64,000 nucleotides of DNA from Bradyrhizobium sp. CB3481 (GCF_029714305.1 NZ_CP121647.1:3988501-4052500); one strand, 5' to 3'. Shown: positions 9,679-19,704, counted from the first letter of the stretch. Numbers and translations: made by a program. The notes: generated from the sequence alone by a model not told the origin.

Positions 9679-10559
9679 TATTCAAACCTCTTACTCAGAG
9701 GCCCCACGAGACTACAGACGACCACCCCGGATTTTGGGAATGCTAGGTGATGCGCAACGGGGAGAACGTGAGGCAGGATTCCCTCACCCGCATGGAAGGA
9801 AAAACAGCAAAACGGGCCAGTGGCTGGACGTGTGCGCGGCGGTTTTGCGCTTCGTCGGGGCAATATGGTGACGCGAAAGGCGCTCATGCGGCCAAGCGGC
9901 GCGCCAGCGCCTCATTTCCGGCAGCGCGCGAAAGCCCTGCGACAAATCGCGCGCCGCGTTGTTCTCTCTCGCTTATGAAGGACGACCTCGGCAACGCGCG
10001 TGGCGTGGACCGCATCATCGCGTGACGAAAACTGGCGAAAAAAGTGCCGGCCTGCACAAAAATGACGCGATCGCTTTCGAACGGAGGTGACGCGGGTCGC
10101 GATGTGGTGCGCGCAACTTACGTCGGCGCGACCAACGATCAGGCGCGGCGGTTCGAATCTCGTCTTGCGATTCCCTGTTGCGGTTCTTGGCGGCGCTCGG
10201 GGTTGCCGAAGTCACGTCGCTCGCGCGGAGGGCGACCTGCGCTGGCGTAACTCGCTGCTTAGTCACCTTCAGGTCGTCGACATCGCTCGCAAGAAATCAT
10301 GCCGGCGCTGCTGCAACCACAAAACGCTACTCGATAAGTCCGATTAATGGTTGCCGTGGCGCCACGATTGTTGCGTGACCGCAACAGTGATCGAACATTT
10401 GGTTAATGGAACCGGCTGCCTCTTGCTTGCGCCGCTATTTAGCCACACCCCTCAATGAAACCATTTCTTTCTCAAGCTGATTAGCCACAGCGCCAGTGAG
10501 GCGACGGGAAATTGCTCCCGAGACCCGACAGGGAAATGGCCGAGGAAACAGGTTAGCGG
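9679..10559. other. Long intergenic region upstream of ilvD
   Basis: About 880 bp with no ORF that looks coding; the frames present are short, Arg/Ala/Ser-rich and unlike known proteins. The leftmost part should hold the RTX promoter. Two adjacent perfect palindromes occur at 10355-10385. The last 60 bases before ilvD contain a small hairpin (CGGGA/TCCCG at 10505-10520). The stretch near 10270-10450 is more AT-rich than its surroundings, as expected for a promoter region. Confidence 0.4.
10355..10385. promoter_or_regulatory. Two adjacent perfect palindromes
   Basis: CGTGGCGCCACG at 10355-10366 is a perfect 12-bp palindrome. After three bases GTTGCG-TGAC-CGCAAC (10370-10385) forms a second inverted repeat with a 4-base loop. 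They lie about 175 bp before the ilvD start. They could be a regulator-binding region or the remains of a terminator; the sequence alone does not decide. Confidence 0.35.
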
Positions 10560-12284
10560 ATGGACGCCAAGGCCGACATCAAGAAGAGGTTGCCGAGCCG
10601 TCATGTGACGGAGGGGCCGGAGCGCGCCCCGCATCGGTCGTACCTCTATGCGATGGGGCTGACCACCCAGCAGATCCACCAGCCTTTCGTCGGCGTCGCC
10701 TCGTGCTGGAATGAGGCTGCGCCCTGCAACATCTCGCTGATGCGTCAGGCGCAGGCGGTCAAGAAGGGGGTAGCAGCCGCCGGCGGCACCCCGCGTGAAT
10801 TCTGCACCATCACCGTGACCGACGGCATCGCCATGGGCCATGACGGCATGCGCTCGTCGCTGCCGTCGCGCGAGTGCATCGCCGATTCGGTCGAGCTGAC
10901 CGTCCGTGGCCACGCCTACGACGCCCTCGTCGGGCTCGCCGGCTGCGACAAGTCGCTGCCGGGCATGATGATGGCGATGGTCCGGCTCAACGTGCCCTCG
11001 ATCTTCATTTACGGCGGCTCGATTCTGCCGGGTAATTTCCGTGGCCAGCAGGTCACGGTGCAGGACATGTTCGAGGCCGTCGGCAGGCACTCGGTCGGCG
11101 ACATGTCGGATGCCGATCTCGACGAGATCGAGCGGGTGGCCTGCCCGTCGGCCGGCGCGTGCGGCGCACAATTCACCGCCAACACGATGGCAACCGTGTC
11201 CGAGGCGATCGGCCTGGCGCTGCCCTATTCGGCCGGGGCGCCCGCGCCCTACGAGATTCGCGACGCGTTTTGCGCCGCCGCCGGAGAGAAGATCCTGGAG
11301 TTGATCTCGGCCAACATCCGGCCGCGCGACATCGTCACCCGCCGCTCGTTGGAGAACGCTGCCGCCGTCGTCGCTGCCTCGGGCGGGTCGACCAATGCTG
11401 CGCTGCACCTGCCGGCGATCGCGCACGAGTGCGGGATTAAGTTTGACTTATTCGACGTCGCCGAAATCTTCAAAAAGACACCATATGTCGCGGATTTGAA
11501 GCCAGGGGGCCGTTATGTTGCCAAAGACATGTTCGAGGTTGGTGGCATTCCGCTTCTGATGAAGACGCTGCTCGACAATGGCTACCTACACGGGGATTGC
11601 ATAACCGTCACGGGCCGGACGATCGCCGAAAACCTCAAGAGCGTGAAATGGAATCCGCACCAGGATGTGGTGCGGTCAGCAGACAACCCGATCACCGTCA
11701 CGGGTGGGGTTGTCGGGCTGAAGGGTAATCTGGCGCCGGAGGGTGCGATCGTGAAGGTCGCGGGCATGTCGAAGCTGAAGTTTACTGGTCCTGCCCGGTG
11801 CTTTGACCGCGAGGAAGACGCCTTCGATTCGGTCCAGAAGAAAACCTACCAAGAGGGCGAGGTCATCGTGATCCGCTATGAGGGGCCGCGCGGCGGTCCC
11901 GGCATGCGCGAGATGCTCTCGACCACGGCGGCGCTGACCGGGCAGGGGATGGGCGGCAAGATCGCCCTGATCACCGACGGCCGGTTCTCCGGCGCCACCC
12001 GCGGGTTCTGCATCGGCCATGTCGGGCCGGAGGCGGCGGTAGGTGGTCCGATCGCCCTGTTGCAGAATGGTGACATTATCGAGATCGACGCCGAGGCCGG
12101 TACCCTTAACGTAAAATTGACCGACGCCGAACTCGCCGAACGTAAAACCAAATGGGTGCCCCGACAGACAAACCATACGTCGGGTGCGCTGTGGAAATAT
12201 GCCCAACAGGTTGGGCCGGCGGTGGATGGGGCTGTGACCCATCCTGGCGGTGCGCACGAGAAACAATGTTATGCGGACATCTAG
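10560..12284 (+). CDS. ilvD: Dihydroxy-acid dehydratase
   Basis: Dehydrates 2,3-dihydroxy acids to 2-oxo acids, the third step of valine and isoleucine synthesis (common pathway). It is a cytoplasmic Fe-S and Mg2+ enzyme. The protein has 574 residues, within the IlvD/Edd family range. Cluster-ligand cysteines are C49 (VASCWNE), C122 in GLAGCDKS and the cysteine of CPSAGACG near residue 195. [15 protein letters not shown] near residue 280 and [17 protein letters not shown] near residue 480 are family signatures. AGG lies 7 bases before the ATG. The gene stands alone except for the overlapping Sel1 gene downstream. Confidence 0.96.
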   Translation: MDAKADIKKRLPSRHVTEGPERAPHRSYLYAMGLTTQQIHQPFVGVASCWNEAAPCNISLMRQAQAVKKGVAAAGGTPREFCTITVTDGIAMGHDGMRSSLPSRECIADSVELTVRGHAYDALVGLAGCDKSLPGMMMAMVRLNVPSIFIYGGSILPGNFRGQQVTVQDMFEAVGRHSVGDMSDADLDEIERVACPSAGACGAQFTANTMATVSEAIGLALPYSAGAPAPYEIRDAFCAAAGEKILELISANIRPRDIVTRRSLENAAAVVAASGGSTNAALHLPAIAHECGIKFDLFDVAEIFKKTPYVADLKPGGRYVAKDMFEVGGIPLLMKTLLDNGYLHGDCITVTGRTIAENLKSVKWNPHQDVVRSADNPITVTGGVVGLKGNLAPEGAIVKVAGMSKLKFTGPARCFDREEDAFDSVQKKTYQEGEVIVIRYEGPRGGPGMREMLSTTAALTGQGMGGKIALITDGRFSGATRGFCIGHVGPEAAVGGPIALLQNGDIIEIDAEAGTLNVKLTDAELAERKTKWVPRQTNHTSGALWKYAQQVGPAVDGAVTHPGGAHEKQCYADI

Positions 12285-13119
12285 GCGTATCATTCTTGCG
12301 TTGATGCTGGGCGCCGCGCCGGTGGCAGCCCCCGGATTCGCATTCGACGGCGCACCGGTGAAGCCGGACGCCACGCTGCCGGTCATGAACCAGCCCGCGG
12401 CCGCGCAGGCTGTTACGGCCCAGGCCTTGAAGAAGGTTCCTCCGGCACCGCCCGCCACGGCAACGGCGGTCAACGCACCTTCGCTGACGTCGCTGCAGTA
12501 TGCCGCCGAAGGCGGCCATCCGGTCGCGCAGTGGAAGCTCGGGCGGATGTATGCGGATGGCGACGGCGTCGTTCAGGACGATCTGCGCGCCTTCGAATAT
12601 TTCAGCCGCATCGCCAATGCGCATGCCGAGGACAGCCCGTCGGAGCCGCAGGCGACGATCGTCGCCAACGCCTTCGTGGCGCTCGGCCGCTACTATCTGA
12701 ACGGCATCCCGAATTCGAAGATCAAGCCGGACACCGACCGCGCCCGGGAGATGTTCTCCTATGCCGCGTCCTATTTCGGCAACGCGGATGCGCAATACGA
12801 TCTGGCGCGGCTGTACCTGAAGACGCCCGATGCCTCGCGCGACGATTTCCGCTATGGCGCGCGCTGGCTGGGTCTGGCGGCCCAGAAGGGCCAGCACCAG
12901 GCGCAGGCGATGCTCGGCCAGATGCTGTTCAACGGCGACCGCCTGCCGCGGCAGGCCGCCCGCGGCCTGATGTGGCTGACGCTGGCGCGCGACAATGCGG
13001 CCCCGGACGAGACCTGGATCCGCGAAAGCTACAACCGCGCCTTCGCCAAGGCCTCCGACGACGACCGCGCCACCGCACTGCAGATGCTCGAGCACTGGGT
13101 GCAGGGCAAGCGCGACTGA
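12271..13119 (+). CDS. Sel1-repeat (SLR) exported protein
   Basis: A protein of 282 residues with a signal peptide ([20 protein letters not shown]). It has at least three Sel1-like repeats, which are TPR-like adapter folds: [20 protein letters not shown] (residues 71-90), a central [21 protein letters not shown] and [20 protein letters not shown]. The start overlaps the last 14 bp of ilvD, so expression is probably coupled to ilvD readthrough, although the functions are unrelated. An earlier in-frame GTG at 12250 would add seven residues before the signal peptide. The partner is unknown; Sel1 proteins usually scaffold complexes, often at the envelope. Confidence 0.85.
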   Translation: MRTSRRIILALMLGAAPVAAPGFAFDGAPVKPDATLPVMNQPAAAQAVTAQALKKVPPAPPATATAVNAPSLTSLQYAAEGGHPVAQWKLGRMYADGDGVVQDDLRAFEYFSRIANAHAEDSPSEPQATIVANAFVALGRYYLNGIPNSKIKPDTDRAREMFSYAASYFGNADAQYDLARLYLKTPDASRDDFRYGARWLGLAAQKGQHQAQAMLGQMLFNGDRLPRQAARGLMWLTLARDNAAPDETWIRESYNRAFAKASDDDRATALQMLEHWVQGKRD

Positions 13120-13184
13120 CGCGCCGCCGTAGAGTGGGCAAAGGCGCGTCAGCGCCATGCCCGCCATCGTTCCCATTACACATT

Positions 13185-13296
13185 GATGATCCTCATGGTG
13201 AGGAGCGCATCTTCGCGCGTCTCGAACCATGCGGCCCCGCTGGTGCCATTCATCCTTCGAGACGCCGCTTTCGCGGCTCCTCATCAAGATGAGGTT
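13185..13296. repeat. Dispersed repeat, family D
   Basis: A region of about 110 bp with inverted ends: GATCCTCATGGTGAGGAGC on the left, GCTCCTCATCAAGATGAGG on the right. Inside are GTCTCGAACCATG and CATCCTTCGAGACG. It lies between the Sel1 gene and the exonuclease III gene, which are convergent. One copy only in this window; I know similar elements from Bradyrhizobium genomes. Confidence 0.6.
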
Positions 13297-13320
13297 TGAC
13301 AGGCCACTCCGTCGTTCCGG

Positions 13321-14112
13321 CTACGCCGTCTCCAGGTCGAAATCCGCCCACACCGGCACGTGGTCGGACGGCTTTTCCCAGGCGCGGACGTAGCTGTCGA
13401 TGCCGACATTGGCGAGGCGGTCGCCGGCCTGCGGCGACAGCAGGAGGTGGTCGATACGCAAGCCCCAGTTCTTCTGCCAAGCGCCGGCCTGATAGTCCCA
13501 GAAGGTGTAGAGGTTCGGCTCGTCTGTCACCGCGCGCAGCGCGTCCGTCAGCCCTAGCCCGAGCAGCGCCTGGAAGGCCTCGCGGGTCTGGGGCCGGAAC
13601 AGCGCGTCATTGGTCCAGGCGGCGGGGTTATAGACGTCGGATGCGGCCGGAATCACGTTGAAGTCGCCTGCAAGCACCAGCGGCTCCTCCGCTTTAAGTC
13701 GCTCCTTCGAGTACTCAAGAAGCCGCGACATCCATTTGAGTTTATAGGGATATTTATCGGTGCCCGGTGGATTTCCGTTGGGCAGATAGAGGCAGGCGAT
13801 CCGCATCACGCCGGTCTTGAGCGTAACCACGCCTTCGAGGAACCTGGCATGGGCGTCCTCGTCGTCGCCGGCCAGCCCCGACTTGGTCTCGTCGAACGGC
13901 AGTTTCGACAGCAGTGCAACGCCGTTGAAGGTCTTCTGGCCGTGGGTGACCACGTTGTAGCCAAGCGCCTCGATTTCGAGCCGCGGGAACGCCTCGTCGA
14001 CGCATTTGATTTCCTGCAGGCAGACGATATCGGGCGAGCACTCCTTGAGCCAGGTCAGGAGGTGTTCGAGCCGCTGCCGGATCGAATTGACGTTCCAGGT
14101 GGCAATGCGCAT
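13321..14112 (-). CDS. xthA: Exonuclease III (AP endonuclease)
   Basis: A Mg2+-dependent AP endonuclease and 3'-5' exonuclease of base-excision repair. The protein has 263 residues from the start MRIATWNVNSIRQRL, the family's usual N-terminus; a longer in-frame start adds an unlikely 17-residue leader. Active-site motifs in order: NVNSIR (residues 6-11), LQEIKC near residue 34, GDFNVIPAASDVYNPAAW near residue 153, and the C-terminal RIDHLLLS and PSDHVPVWADF with the catalytic histidine. It is divergent from the RND adaptor gene, about 200 bp away. Confidence 0.95.
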   Translation of the reverse strand: MRIATWNVNSIRQRLEHLLTWLKECSPDIVCLQEIKCVDEAFPRLEIEALGYNVVTHGQKTFNGVALLSKLPFDETKSGLAGDDEDAHARFLEGVVTLKTGVMRIACLYLPNGNPPGTDKYPYKLKWMSRLLEYSKERLKAEEPLVLAGDFNVIPAASDVYNPAAWTNDALFRPQTREAFQALLGLGLTDALRAVTDEPNLYTFWDYQAGAWQKNWGLRIDHLLLSPQAGDRLANVGIDSYVRAWEKPSDHVPVWADFDLETA

Positions 14113-14306
14113 GAAAAACGGGCCCGGGCTGGTTGCATGATCCGGGAAGTCCCGGTGTTTCATGCTTTAAAGAGAACTGTAACTACACATTTTCCCGCAG
14201 TGGCATACCATGTGCAGGAACGCTGTGGTAATCGTTTAGAAATAAGGCGCAAAAGTCGCCGTCAAGGGGCCGGAGAAGTTCGTCCCGTCCTTTGGGGACG
14301 GTGAGC

Positions 14307-15449
14307 GTGAAAAAAATTATGAAAAAGCGTAGCTTCATCCTTCTTGTCGGCGCCATCGCCATTGCCACGGCAGCCGGCTTCATCACCCGCTCCTCATGGA
14401 TGGGCGGCAGCAGCAACGCCCAGGGCCCGCAGCGGCCGCGGATGGTGTCCGTGGAGCTCGCCAAGGCGGAGCGCAAATCCATGCCCGTCGATGTCGACGC
14501 GATCGGGATGGTGACGCCGATCTCCAGCGTCGCGCTGAAGTCGCGGCTGGAGACCACGATCGTCTCGGTTCATTTCGACGACGGCGCCAAGGTCAACGAG
14601 GGCGATCTGCTGTTCACGCTGGATAGCCGCCAGATCGACGCGCAGATCGAGCAGGCCGAGGGCGTGCTCGCCAAGGACCAGGCGCAGCTCGAAGGCGCGC
14701 AGCGCGACCTGCGGCGCTACAACGACCTCGTCGGCAAGGGCGCCACCACCCAAGTCAATGTCGACAATGCGAGGACGCAGTCTGACATCCTGACGGGAAC
14801 GATCAAGGCCGACCAGGCCGCGCTCGACAATCTCCGGGTCCAGAAGAGCTACACCACGATCCGCGCCCCGTTCACCGGGCGCATCAGCGTTGCCAATGTG
14901 AAGGTCGGCAATTTCGTCCGCCCGGCTGACACCACCCCGCTGGCGGTGATCAACCAGATGGCGCCGGTCTATGTGACCTTCTCGGTTCCGCAGCGCGTGC
15001 TGGTCGATCTGCGCGAAGCCATGGCCAAGGGCGCTTCCGCCGTCACCGCCACCATTCCGAATTCGCAGCATTCCCAGAGCGGCAAGGTCGCGATGATCGA
15101 GAACACCGTCGATCAGACCACCGGCATGGTCACGGTGCGCGGCATCATGGCCAATGAGACCGAAGTGTTGTGGCCGGGCACGCTGGTGGCGACCAAGCTG
15201 ATTATCCGGACCGAGGATTCGATCGTGGTGCCGACGGTCGCGGTGCAGCGCAGCCAGAGCGGCAATTTCGTCTTCGTGGTCAAGGACGGCGCGGCCAAGG
15301 TGCAGGCGGTCAAGGTCGACCGCACCGCGCAGGGCATGTCGGTGATTTCGGAAGGGCTGACAGGCGGGGAGGACGTCGTCGTCGACGGGCAATTGCTGTT
15401 GTCGGATGGAACGCAGGTCCAGCCGCGGGCCAAGAAGGCCGGGGCCTGA
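14307..15449 (+). CDS. RND efflux periplasmic adaptor (MFP) subunit
   Basis: A membrane-fusion protein that links an RND pump in the inner membrane to an outer-membrane channel. About 380 residues. The N-terminal membrane anchor is the hydrophobic ILLVGAIAIATAAGFI. The lipoyl/hairpin region is SRLETTIVSVHFDDGAKV and GDLLFTLD (near residue 85); a coiled-coil hairpin (QIEQAEGVLAKDQAQLEGAQ) and the beta-barrel (VKVGNFVRPADTTPLAVINQ) follow. The start is uncertain: GTG at 14307 has GGGGA 8 bases upstream, while ATG 14319 is also possible. The pump gene begins 4 bases after the stop. Confidence 0.9.
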   Translation: MKKIMKKRSFILLVGAIAIATAAGFITRSSWMGGSSNAQGPQRPRMVSVELAKAERKSMPVDVDAIGMVTPISSVALKSRLETTIVSVHFDDGAKVNEGDLLFTLDSRQIDAQIEQAEGVLAKDQAQLEGAQRDLRRYNDLVGKGATTQVNVDNARTQSDILTGTIKADQAALDNLRVQKSYTTIRAPFTGRISVANVKVGNFVRPADTTPLAVINQMAPVYVTFSVPQRVLVDLREAMAKGASAVTATIPNSQHSQSGKVAMIENTVDQTTGMVTVRGIMANETEVLWPGTLVATKLIIRTEDSIVVPTVAVQRSQSGNFVFVVKDGAAKVQAVKVDRTAQGMSVISEGLTGGEDVVVDGQLLLSDGTQVQPRAKKAGA

Positions 15450-15452
15450 CCG

Positions 15453-18400
15453 ATGACGCTGTCCGAACTCTGCATCCGCCGCCCGGTCATGACAACGCTG
15501 ATCACGGCGTCGATCATCGCGTTCGGCATCTTCGGTTTCCGCCTGCTGCCGGTCTCGGCGCTGCCGCGGGTCGATTTTCCGACCATCGCTGTAACAGCGA
15601 CGTTGCCAGGCGCGAGCGCCGACACCATGGCGGCCTCGGTCGCCGGCGTCATCGAGCGCCAGCTCTCGACCATCGCCGGCATCTCGTCGATGTCGTCGAA
15701 CTCGTCGCAGGGCACCAGTACCATCACGATCCAGTTCGATCTCAACCGCAACATCGATGCCGCTGCACTGGACGTGCAGACCGCGCTGACGATCGCGCAA
15801 CGCCGGTTGCCGCGCGAGATGATCATCCCGCCGAGTTTCCGCAAGGTGAATCCGGCCGAGTTTCCGGTGCTGTTCGTGGTGCTCAACTCGCCGACGCTGC
15901 CGCTGTCCACCGTCAACGAATATGCCGAGATCAACCTCGGCCAGACGATCTCGCAAATTCCGGGTGTCGCCCAGGTCAGTGTCTACGGCGCGCAGAGATT
16001 CGCCATCCGCGTCCAAGCCGACCCCGAAGCCGCCGCAGCGCGCGGGCTGTCGCTGGAGGACATTCGCGCCGCGGTCTCGGCCGCCAACTCCTCCACACCG
16101 GTCGGCACGCTGAACGGGCCGAAGCAGGACGTGGCGTTGCAGGCCTCGGGCCAGATGGACAAGGCGATGGACTATCGCCAGATCGTAGTGGCCTGGCGCA
16201 ATGGCTCACCGGTCAAGCTCGATGAGGTCGCGCGCATCTACGACAGCGTCGAGAATGACAAGATCGCCAGTTGGCTGAATGGCGACCGTTCCATCGTGCT
16301 CGGGATCCAGAAGCAGCCCGACGCCAACACGGTGGCGGTGGTCGATTCCATCCTGGCCAAACTGCCGACGCTGCGGGCGCAGATCCCGCCGTCGGTGTCG
16401 ATCAACGTCCTGATGGACCGTTCGGTCTCGATTCGCCAAGCGGTGGCCGACGTCGAGGAAACGCTGCTGATCGCGGTCGGCCTCGTCATCCTCGTCATCT
16501 TCCTGTTCCTGCGCTCGGCGTCCGCGACCTTCATTCCCGCGCTGGCGGTTCCGATCTCGCTGATCGGCACCTGCGCGGTGATGTACGCGCTCGACTATTC
16601 CATCAACAACATGACGCTGTTGGCGCTGACGCTGTCCGTCGGCTTCGTGGTCGATGACGCCATCGTCATGCTGGAAAACATCGTTCGCCACATCGAGCAC
16701 GGCATGCGGCCGTTCGAGGCGGCGCTGAAAGGCGCCCGCGAGATCGGCTTCACCATCATTTCGATCACCTTCTCGCTGATTGCGGTATTCATCCCGGTGC
16801 TGTTGATGGGCGGCATCGTCGGCCGCGTGTTCCGCGAATTCGCGGTTACCGTTTCGGTCGCGATCATCGTGTCCGGCTTCGTCTCGCTGACGCTGACGCC
16901 GATGCTGTGCGCCCGCGTGCTGCGGGCCCATGAGGCCAGCAAGCGTCCCAATATCGTGCTGCGCGCCTTCGAGGCGATGTTCGAGGCCTGGCTGCGCGCC
17001 TATGAATGGACGCTCGACTGGGTGCTGGCCCGCAAGTTCCTGATGCTGATGGTGACCTTCGCGACGCTGGGCGGCACCGTCTATCTCTACATGATCGTCC
17101 CGAAGGGCTTCTTCCCGCAGGAGGACACCGGCTTTCTGATCGGCGTCACGGAAGCAGCCACCGATACTTCGTTCGAGGCGATGAAGGAGCGGCAGCAGGC
17201 GCTGGTCGAGGTGCTGAAATCCGATCCGGCGATCGAGTACATCAATTCCACCGTCGGCGCCGGCGGGCCGAACACCACGGCGAATTACGGCCGCCTGTTC
17301 GTCGCGCTGAAGCCGAAGAAGGAGCGCGACCACCTCAACGCGATCATCGGGCGGCTGCGCGCCAATGCGCAGAAGATTCCCGGCATCCAGGCGTTCTTTC
17401 AGCCGATCCAGAATCTCAATATCGGCGGCCGGATTTCCAAGAGCCAGTATCAATACGTGATGCAGAGCGGCGACACCGAGTCGCTGTACCGCTTGGCGCC
17501 GGAGATGCGCGACAAGATCGAGAAGCTGCCGGGCCTGCTCGACGTCACCACTGACCTCTACATCAAGAACCCGCAGATGACGGTCGACATCGACCGCGAG
17601 AAGGCGGCTGTCTACGGCGTCACCGTCGATCAGGTGCGCAACCAGCTCTACAACGCCTACGGCACGCGCCAGGTCGGCACCATCTACATGCCGTCGAATG
17701 ACTACCAGATCATCCTGGAGGTGCAGCCGCAGTTCAAGGTCGATCCGTCCGATCTGTCCAAGCTCTACCTGAAGACGCAGGCTGGCCAGACCATCCCGTT
17801 GTCGGCGGTGGCGAAACTGGTTCCGAGCGTCGGCCCGCTGCAGATCAACCACCAGGCGCAGCAGCCGGCGGTGACGATCTCCTTCAACCTCGCGCCGGGC
17901 TATTCGCTGGGCTACGCGGTCGACAAGATCACCGAGCTCGAGCAGGCTTCCAACCTGCCGGCGACAATCGCCACCGGCTTCTCCGGCACCGCGCAGGTGT
18001 TCCAGGATTCGCTGCGCGGGCAGGGCGTCCTGATCCTCGCCGCCGTGTTCGCCGCCTTCGTCATTCTCGGCATTCTCTACGAAAGCTTCATCCACCCGAT
18101 CACCATCATCTCGGGCCTGCCGTCGGCCGGCATCGGCGCCATCCTGACGCTGATGCTGTTCGGGATGGAGATGTCTGTTATCGCGATGATCGGCATCGTG
18201 ATGCTGGTCGGCATCGTCAAGAAGAACGCCATCATGATGGTGGATTTTGCGCTGGAGCGCCGCCGCGTCGGCCTCAGCGCCGAGCATGCGATCCGGGAAG
18301 CGGCGCTGTTGCGCTTCCGTCCGATCATGATGACGACGTTCGCCGCGATCTTCGGCACGCTGCCGATTGCGCTCGGCGCCGGCGCTGGCGCCGAGCTGCG

Positions 18401-18581
18401 CCAGCCGCTCGGCATCGCGGTGGTCGGCGGCCTCTGCCTGTCGCAGCTGCTGACGCTGTACATCACGCCGGTGATCTACATCTATCTCGACCGCATCGAC
18501 CGCCGCCTGCGGCGCAAGCTCGAGCCGCAGTTCGAGGAGACGGGCGAGGGCGAGCGGCCGCACGTGGTCGCCGCCGAATGA
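15453..18581 (+). CDS. RND (HAE1-type) efflux pump inner-membrane transporter
   Basis: A proton-driven multidrug or organic-compound exporter of the AcrB/MdtBC/MexB class. The protein has 1042 residues, normal size, with twelve expected membrane segments: one at the N-terminus, six before the mid-point and the rest at the C-terminus, split by two large periplasmic loops. The proton-relay aspartates are the pair in VGFVVDDAIVMLENI near residue 408. The C-terminal half contains GIVKKNAIMMVDFAL, another family motif. MTLSELCIRRPVMTTLIT is the usual N-terminus. No outer-membrane channel gene is adjacent. The stop codon overlaps the next gene by ATGA. Confidence 0.95.
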   Translation: MTLSELCIRRPVMTTLITASIIAFGIFGFRLLPVSALPRVDFPTIAVTATLPGASADTMAASVAGVIERQLSTIAGISSMSSNSSQGTSTITIQFDLNRNIDAAALDVQTALTIAQRRLPREMIIPPSFRKVNPAEFPVLFVVLNSPTLPLSTVNEYAEINLGQTISQIPGVAQVSVYGAQRFAIRVQADPEAAAARGLSLEDIRAAVSAANSSTPVGTLNGPKQDVALQASGQMDKAMDYRQIVVAWRNGSPVKLDEVARIYDSVENDKIASWLNGDRSIVLGIQKQPDANTVAVVDSILAKLPTLRAQIPPSVSINVLMDRSVSIRQAVADVEETLLIAVGLVILVIFLFLRSASATFIPALAVPISLIGTCAVMYALDYSINNMTLLALTLSVGFVVDDAIVMLENIVRHIEHGMRPFEAALKGAREIGFTIISITFSLIAVFIPVLLMGGIVGRVFREFAVTVSVAIIVSGFVSLTLTPMLCARVLRAHEASKRPNIVLRAFEAMFEAWLRAYEWTLDWVLARKFLMLMVTFATLGGTVYLYMIVPKGFFPQEDTGFLIGVTEAATDTSFEAMKERQQALVEVLKSDPAIEYINSTVGAGGPNTTANYGRLFVALKPKKERDHLNAIIGRLRANAQKIPGIQAFFQPIQNLNIGGRISKSQYQYVMQSGDTESLYRLAPEMRDKIEKLPGLLDVTTDLYIKNPQMTVDIDREKAAVYGVTVDQVRNQLYNAYGTRQVGTIYMPSNDYQIILEVQPQFKVDPSDLSKLYLKTQAGQTIPLSAVAKLVPSVGPLQINHQAQQPAVTISFNLAPGYSLGYAVDKITELEQASNLPATIATGFSGTAQVFQDSLRGQGVLILAAVFAAFVILGILYESFIHPITIISGLPSAGIGAILTLMLFGMEMSVIAMIGIVMLVGIVKKNAIMMVDFALERRRVGLSAEHAIREAALLRFRPIMMTTFAAIFGTLPIALGAGAGAELRQPLGIAVVGGLCLSQLLTLYITPVIYIYLDRIDRRLRRKLEPQFEETGEGERPHVVAAE

Positions 18582-19444
18582 TGGCTTTCGCGCGCGCGAT
18601 GCGGCCGGCTGCGCGGGCTGCCGCGTTGCTGGTCGCGCTCGCTGGCGCCATCGGCTTCGCCAACCCGGTACGTGCCGACGAGCCGATCGAGATCTTCGAC
18701 GCTCATCTGCACTATAATTGGGAGCCAAAGCCCCATTTCAGGGTCGAGGAGGTGCTGGCGCTGTTCAAAAAGCATCGCGTGACCGGCATCCTTGCGACCA
18801 GCCGCCCGAACACCGGCACGCACGCATTGATGGACGCCAAGCCCCAAGGGCTGCAGATCGTCCCGTTCATCCGCCCCTACCGGGTGCGCGCCGATATCCA
18901 GACCTGGTTCGGCGATCCCTTGATCTTCGACCTCGTGCAGGACGAGTTCAAACGCGGCTATTACCGCGGCATCGGCGAATTCCACATCTCAGGCAAAGCG
19001 GCCGATACCGAGTGGGTGAAGAAAACCGTCGACTTTGCCGTCGAGCATGACCTCTATCTGCACGCGCACGCCGACGACGTCGCCGTCGAAATCCTGATGC
19101 GGCACAATCCGCGCGCCCGCATCATCTGGGCCCATACCGGTTTTTCGCTCGCGACCGATCGCGTGGCGGAGATGCTGACGAAATATCCAAAACTGTGGGG
19201 CGAATTGTCCTACCGCGGCGGCATCACCGATGGCGGCGGCAAGCTGACGGCGGAATGGCGTGCGCTGTTCGAGAGTTTCCCGGACCGCTTCCTGCTCGGC
19301 TCCGACACCTGGATCAACGAGCGCTGGGAGAGCTACGGGCAGATCATGGCCAGCTATCGCGCCTGGCTGTCGCAACTGCCGCCGAAGATCGCGACGCAGA
19401 TTGCCCATGGCAATGCGCGGGCGCTGTTCGGCAGCGAGCGCTGA
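18578..19444 (+). CDS. Exported amidohydrolase-family (TIM-barrel metal hydrolase) protein
   Basis: A protein of 288 residues with a likely signal peptide (hydrophobic AAALLVALAGAIGFANPVRA). The metal-binding motif is DAHLHYNWEPKPH near residue 37. Later histidines in HDLYLHAHADD and IIWAHTGFS and the aspartate of FLLGSDTW fit the amidohydrolase-2 fold. The ATG overlaps the stop of the RND pump by 4 bases, so it is co-translated with it. The C-terminal HGNARALFG is the usual end of this family. The substrate is unknown; being exported and coupled to an efflux pump is unusual for the family, whose known members are often cytoplasmic decarboxylases or hydrolases. Confidence 0.85.
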   Translation: MMAFARAMRPAARAAALLVALAGAIGFANPVRADEPIEIFDAHLHYNWEPKPHFRVEEVLALFKKHRVTGILATSRPNTGTHALMDAKPQGLQIVPFIRPYRVRADIQTWFGDPLIFDLVQDEFKRGYYRGIGEFHISGKAADTEWVKKTVDFAVEHDLYLHAHADDVAVEILMRHNPRARIIWAHTGFSLATDRVAEMLTKYPKLWGELSYRGGITDGGGKLTAEWRALFESFPDRFLLGSDTWINERWESYGQIMASYRAWLSQLPPKIATQIAHGNARALFGSER

Positions 19445-19506
19445 GTTTTTCGATTAGTCTAGTCTGGCGGTATCGCCGTAACGCAAGCGTCAGCCTTGAT
19501 ATGCCG

Positions 19507-19704
19507 TCACGGCATCCGTTGCAGGCCGATCTCGGGATCGTGGAAATTCGCGCCGATCCCTTCGCGATCGAGCCGGCGCAGGCCGATGGCAAGTTGCCTC
19601 AGGTCGTTGCGATGCGGACCGATCGGTAATTTGCGCGCACGCCGGAGCGCGTCGACGGCGTGCTTTTTGAGAGGCGTCAGTGCCTCACCTGACGAATTCT
19701 TCAT
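19507..19704 (-). CDS. Small conserved-looking hypothetical protein
   Basis: A protein of 65 residues starting MKNSSGEALTPLKKHAVD. Basic and helical, with LRRARKLPIGPHRNDLRQ and LRRLDREGIGANFHDPEIGL. No signal peptide or membrane segment. The sequence has the feel of a small rhizobial family, but I cannot name one. A TTG 11 codons earlier is a possible alternative start. It lies in the gap between the amidohydrolase gene and the Bug gene. Confidence 0.5.
   Translation of the reverse strand: MKNSSGEALTPLKKHAVDALRRARKLPIGPHRNDLRQLAIGLRRLDREGIGANFHDPEIGLQRMP

Noticed and set aside
10130..10170. A GGTTCGAATC stretch that looks like a tRNA T-arm
   Set aside because: The flanking bases do not pair as a T-stem and no acceptor, D or anticodon arms can be built around it.
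16206..18728. An 840-residue open frame on the minus strand opposite the RND pump
   Set aside because: Arg/His/Asp/Gln-rich with no domain logic; a normal shadow in GC-rich DNA. The plus strand encodes a full RND pump with conserved motifs.
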